Position numbers and translations under genes: made by a program. Under the pieces are notes generated by a model. It ran no database searches. It was given only the letters and a program-made list of their open reading frames with translations, and was not told the DNA's origin. From contig NC_092329.1 in the NCBI RefSeq assembly GCF_036785885.1, positions 5,394,001 to 5,458,000 on the forward strand: 64,000 nucleotides of DNA. Direction: 5' to 3'. Within the stretch, counting starts at the first letter, position 1, and every line of letters begins with the position of its first letter. Source of the DNA: Coffea arabica (lineage: Eukaryota; Streptophyta; Magnoliopsida; Gentianales; Rubiaceae). Positions 59,645 through 64,000 of the stretch are shown here, piece by piece.

Positions 59645-62600
59645 TGTAACGCCCCGAGGCAGAAGAAAAGGAAAAATTTCTGGTGAATAGAGTTTTGTGA
59701 GGAATCCGGCCCACATAAATCTGGAAGAAATTCGGTCCACATAAAGAGCTTAAAGAGCCAGCTCTTTAAGGCTTTCCGATAAGGCCCAATAAGTACTAAA
59801 ATACCCTTTTATTTGAAAATTATTATTTATTAAAGCCCACTACCCAATTATTTCACACAAGTGTAAATAAACCTAGAAAATAGGGTTTTACACTTCGGTT
59901 TCAAGTTTGGAGCGAAATTAGGGTTTTCGCGATTTTTAACCGGATGAATTTTCGGTACAGAGTAAGGATTAATTTTGGGGATTAAAAGTAACTTTTAAGT
60001 GAGAAATAATATGTGACTAGTGGCAATGATATAAGGTTAGTGAATTGGAAGTAAAACCCTAATACGTGAGTTTTTAAGAAAAACGGCGCGAACCGGCGGG
60101 TCCCGCGCATTACCGATTGAACGCACTGCTTGACCACCATTTTTCTTACCCAACAAGTTTGTTGACTTTTGTACATAATATCTTCTTAAATTGCAGCAAG
60201 GTTGACCGAAATTAGTGGCCAAGAAAGGCAAGAAAGAAAGAGAAAAAAAAGAGGTGGTGGTGGTGACACTTGTCACCACCTCATGGCTTCTTAACCAAGA
60301 CCATTACTATCCATTTAACTCCAACACTTAGCCAATTTCTTCTTCATTTCTGCTGGTGCTGGCCGTGAGAAGCAAGAAGAAAAACCCAAAGGAAAACATT
60401 CCATTTCATCTTCAAATCCAACAACTTAGGAAGAAATCCAACAAAGTAAACCGATTAAACTTGTTCTTGAGTGACTAGCTAGTGGCTTGTGGTGTGATTT
60501 TTGAAGGAGAAAGCTTGGGCTACTTGTAGTGACTTCTATTCAAGGTAAGAGAGTTTATCTCTCTAAGTTTTGCTTTCAAATTTGTTAAAGTAAGCTTGGC
60601 AACTTGATTTTATGGTGAGATTATGGATGATTAGCATGTTTTAGAAGTTTTCCCCAATTTATTTGATGAACTAGGGCTTATGGAAATTCTGCCCAAATTA
60701 TTATATGATGCTCATATGTTGCAATTGAGGTTTTATAAGGTGTTGTGGTAGTGATTAGACCAAGAAATTAAGGAAAGTTGCACTAGAAACTCAAAATTCC
60801 AAAATCTGGAAAATTGTCTCAACATTCTGTCTGAATTTTTATCTATATGTTAGAGGCTGTTTTGGCCTTAGGTCAAAGAAGAAAAGTTGTAGAGAATGGC
60901 ATTTTATAGGTACCTACAAAATTTCAGCTCAATCGGAGCAACGTAGGATGTGAAAAGTCCAAAATACCCCTACTGTTCTAAGTATTTCCCAGCAGTCCGT
61001 TTCTTCAGTTCAGTCCAGTTTATCACGATTTTTGACCAGGATCCATTCTGAATTAGCTCTGGGCCAAAACATGAAAGTTGTAGTGTTCTGAAGTAGCTTT
61101 AAAATGCCTCTAAGAACACATGATTTGGACTTGTGTACACTGAGTTATGACCATTACAGTGTTCTGCGTTTAAACAGCCGACGAATTGGTTTCTGGTTTA
61201 GTATTTTGAGAATTTGACCAAGTTACACTAGAAACTGGACTAAGTGACCTTCATGAACATTGTAGCCCTGTGTCTTAGCTTCGAAACGGCATAGGTTGCA
61301 CCTCAATCCGATAAGCGTAGCCTCGGATATGTTATTTCCGCTTTCATACGTCAAATCTGTTTTGTGCTAGATTGAATTTCTGCACTTGCTATCGTTGTGA
61401 ATCTTATTATTATGATATTGTGAGCCTATGGAACGGCTCTTGTCATGAATTGCTGATATATGTGATGTTGGATTTTGGTTGAGAAAAATAATGAAGCCTA
61501 AATAGCTGGAAAATTAGGTAAATACAAAGGGCATGCTGCCCGAATTTTTACTCGAGAACTAGAAAACTATATTTGCAACTTGAGTGAAGGTTAAGTGATT
61601 ACCACTTGAACTAGCGAGAACTTTTGCTACTTTGTTATCGATGGTTATACGTTAAAAACCTAAACGAACTTGTACTCTTGAGGAAAAGATATAATGGCCA
61701 ATGTAAACTTGTATTTCCTTGTACTTTTAACTCAAGTATTGTTTCCAAGTATATATGCTATAAAAACCTTATGATTTGAAAAGCGAGCAAGTGTTTCACG
61801 AATGCCTTTCAAATGAATTTCAATTGGTTGATTCTTATGAACGGAACGTTTAAGTTTCAAATCTTACTTGTGTTTCAAAGTTCTCAAATTGGATTTCAAT
61901 CGCAGATCTGGACTCCAAACCTGGAGTATAATTGAACGTGACTACGTGAAGCACTATAGTTTGAGTGAGTGATCCCTCCACTACTTCTCAAAGATTACTT
62001 TTGACATGACTCTTGCATTGATTGCACAATTGCATATCATTGTGTTTGTGTGTGTGCCATGACATAATTTGGCTCCAATGAGTTCCTGGAAAGTCTTGTG
62101 CTTAGAACCAATGTCTCCACTATTGTTTACACATTCTTTGGAGCCCGATGGCTTCTTACTTCTGTTTCACGGTTACTTGATCTAAACGAGCATTGGATAT
62201 TTAAGCACAAGAATTTCACTGGCTCACATGAGCAATAAATGAACATTTGATTACTGCATCATGACATCATATCAATGCTTGATTGTGAAATATACTTGGC
62301 TGTTCATTTTACTGGTCACTCGCTGAGCTTCTAGCTCACCCCCTATTATCTTCTTCTCCCCACAGGGATCGAAGTAAAGGAAGAACTTGTTTTTGGATCT
62401 TTGTGTGGCTGGATGGCGTACATCTTGTATAGTTTAGTTTTGGTTTTGGTTTATGTACTTTTGGGCTGTATAAATATTTGGAATTGAATCGGATGTAAAT
62501 CTATATTTTATGCTTAGAACTGGTTTCCGCTTCGCTTATGATATGTAATTTTGGAGAATTGGATGTATTATTTGAGTTGTACCTTGTAATTTACTTGAGG

Positions 62601-62690
62601 AATGTAGTAAGTGAGTGAGTCCCGGCGAGAGCTGGGCAGGCGGCCCGCTAAACCCTTTGGTTCGCCTTAGGGGGAGGTGGGGTCGTTACA
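59645..62690. mobile_element. 3.05-kb solo LTR of a retrotransposon
   Basis: It begins TGTAACGCCCCG and ends GGGGTCGTTACA, the TG...CA ends of an LTR. The same five bases, GTTTA, flank both sides (59640-59644, 62691-62695), as for a 5-bp target duplication. No gag, protease, reverse transcriptase or integrase sequence is present, so the inner part was lost by recombination between two LTRs. The length and the block CACTCGCTGAGCTTCTAGCT near the 3' end resemble long LTRs of Ty3/gypsy chromoviruses such as Tekay/Del, but the family is inferred. Confidence 0.85.
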
Positions 62691-62708
62691 GTTTAAGCTA
62701 AAGACTTT

Positions 62709-63391
62709 TGAGTCTGTTTAAGCTTTTGATCATTTTTCCTTTGGTTTATTCTAAATAAAAATTTATTTTGTTATGCTGGTGATTTAATGGTGCTTTATTT
62801 GCTTGGTTAGTCATTCAATATTGTCTTTGGCCTGCATTTCTTGAGAACTGATTCAATCATATCTTGTTTTGACTGAAAGTGAAATTTTCCAGATTGCAAT
62901 GCGTAAAATTGCCTTTTTCCCCTTTTTTAAGATGGAAGAACTTAAAAATGACTATTCATAGTCCATCCAACAATTGAGATAATGGTTTTGGTAAAGCTTT
63001 CAGCACATACATAGCATGATGCTCGTATTTTGACCATGTAAGTCGAAGTAGTAGAGCTTCTGTAATTACATGTTCGCAGATTAATAAATGCTTTTGGTTG
63101 TAGTGTACTGTTTGTGCTTTGCACGATACATATTTTAAAGATATTTTCTGAATATTATAAATATGGGTGCACATGAAATGCCTAGCAGTTTATCCAGTAA
63201 TCTAAATAGAGAAGATTAAGTATAATCCTTAGAGGTTAACATACTTGGGGTGGGCAGCTTCACCTGGTACTTCTACTTGAGATGTCTACCCTTGCCATCC
63301 AAACCCTATTTTCTCATATACTCTTCAATAGTTTTACCATAAGCTTGCTTTAACAGCTTCCTGCCTGAGGTGATCTTGGGAATTATATAAA
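62709..63391 (+). repeat. Duplicate of the upstream region of the 33.6-kb oxidoreductase
   Basis: About 90% identical to 32797-33470, in the same orientation (for example GGTGATTTAATGGTGCTTTA and TTGGTTAGTCATTCAATATT). The coding exons do not follow; at 63391 the match ends. Confidence 0.9.
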
Positions 63392-63496
63392 CTTGAAAGC
63401 CACCTTGTCATGGCAGCTGGCATGTTGAGGAAAATAAGGAAAAATTATAAATTTTTGGTTAAGTTCAGCCGCTAGCCATATGTATTAATAATTATT

Positions 63497-63892
63497 ATGG
63501 TTGGGTTTGGGGTCGGAGTTCGACAATTTGTCGTTGGCCCTGATGGCAAACGCTTGAATCATCATATGAAGTTCTCTAATGAACATCTGTGGTGTAATGT
63601 GTTTTTTTTGTGCCTTCTGGGTGTGTTGGTAGTGTTTGCTATGCAATTGGTGATTTCTAGGTTGAAGAAAAACAAATGGACAAAAACTTTTTCAGTGGTA
63701 AAATGTTTGGCAAAAACTGTCCTAGGGGTTGCTTTCTACTTTCTCGCTATGTATCTAGGCGCATGCATAGTTGAAGATCAAAAATCTTTTCTCTCGCTAG
63801 TGATAATGACGTGGTCCATATGTGCTGGTAATTATCATGGTTGGGTTTGGGTAGGAGTTCAACAATTTGTTGTTGGGCACGATGGCAAATGA
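63497..63892 (+). CDS. Hypothetical membrane protein frame of 131 aa, doubtful
   Basis: ATG 63497 to TGA gives 131 residues with two hydrophobic segments (about residues 33-54 and 70-90), a basic patch between them (RLKKNKWTKT), and two copies of a GVxQFVVGxDGK motif at the ends. The terminal motifs come from a 73-bp DNA repeat (63490-63562 and 63830-63892). No family is recognised. The related copy at 57.6 kb lacks the middle, so conservation is poor. It may be a chance frame. Confidence 0.25.
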   Translation: MVGFGVGVRQFVVGPDGKRLNHHMKFSNEHLWCNVFFLCLLGVLVVFAMQLVISRLKKNKWTKTFSVVKCLAKTVLGVAFYFLAMYLGACIVEDQKSFLSLVIMTWSICAGNYHGWVWVGVQQFVVGHDGK

Positions 63893-64000
63893 CTAAGAAC
63901 TGACATGCATGTCTCTGGTTGAAGCCTATGATGGATTGGATTTAGTTGATACTTTCTATGCTTGCTCATAATATTTGGGGCGCATTTGAAATCTCTAATT
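63816..64000 (+). repeat. Direct repeat, copy 2
   Basis: About 95% identical to 57637-57815, including GCAAATGACTAAGAACTGAC. The match continues to the window edge, so the duplicated unit may extend further. Confidence 0.88.

Noticed and set aside
1-64000. CRISPR arrays, operons, riboswitches, tRNA or rRNA genes
   Set aside because: This is plant nuclear DNA; no regularly spaced repeats, tRNA cloverleaf or rRNA sequence was recognised.

Overview
The window is nuclear DNA of a flowering plant, most likely a eudicot; I cannot name the species. The evidence is the plant-only gene families (an S-domain receptor kinase, a subgroup-22 R2R3-MYB, a plant carbohydrate esterase of the SASA type), short GT-AG introns, AT-rich intergenic DNA, and a dense load of hAT-like, Mutator-like, Stowaway-like, SINE and LTR elements.

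Layout. 0-5 kb: the 3' part of an intronless S-domain receptor-like kinase (+), then a two-exon carbohydrate esterase (-). 5-15 kb: long gene-poor stretch with microsatellites and one Stowaway-type MITE, ending in the promoter of an intronless MYB44/MYB73-like gene (15.1-16.2 kb, +). 17-23 kb: MITEs and a Mutator-like inverted-repeat element. 23.17-29.66 kb: a previously hidden 6.5-kb hAT-like element, defined by an 8-bp target duplication (7/8), holding a histone H4 fragment and several exon-like coding blocks on both strands, with a smaller hAT-like element nested in it. 31 kb: a 177-bp coding-derived unit repeated three times.

33.6-43.4 kb: two tandem genes of the zinc-binding-dehydrogenase-like quinone oxidoreductase (MDR) family. 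The first is a normal six-exon gene. The second keeps the exon structure but has lost the glycine cofactor loop. A SINE with a 20-bp target duplication lies between them. 44-47.6 kb: a hAT-like element and a 5'-truncated ZCF37-like gene (-).

48-64 kb is a graveyard of local duplicates. A dead copy of the receptor kinase is split by a 3.5-kb hAT-like element with a perfect 8-bp duplication. A dead copy of the second oxidoreductase has an intron invaded by a Mutator-like element that itself contains another. An inverted duplication carries a second kinase tail. A 3.05-kb solo LTR has a perfect 5-bp duplication. Next to it is a copy of the DNA upstream of the first oxidoreductase.

No operon-like or pathway-level cooperation is visible. 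The common theme is tandem and segmental duplication of two gene types (receptor kinase and oxidoreductase) followed by transposon-driven decay. All element calls rest on terminal repeats and flanking duplications read by eye; no database comparison was possible.
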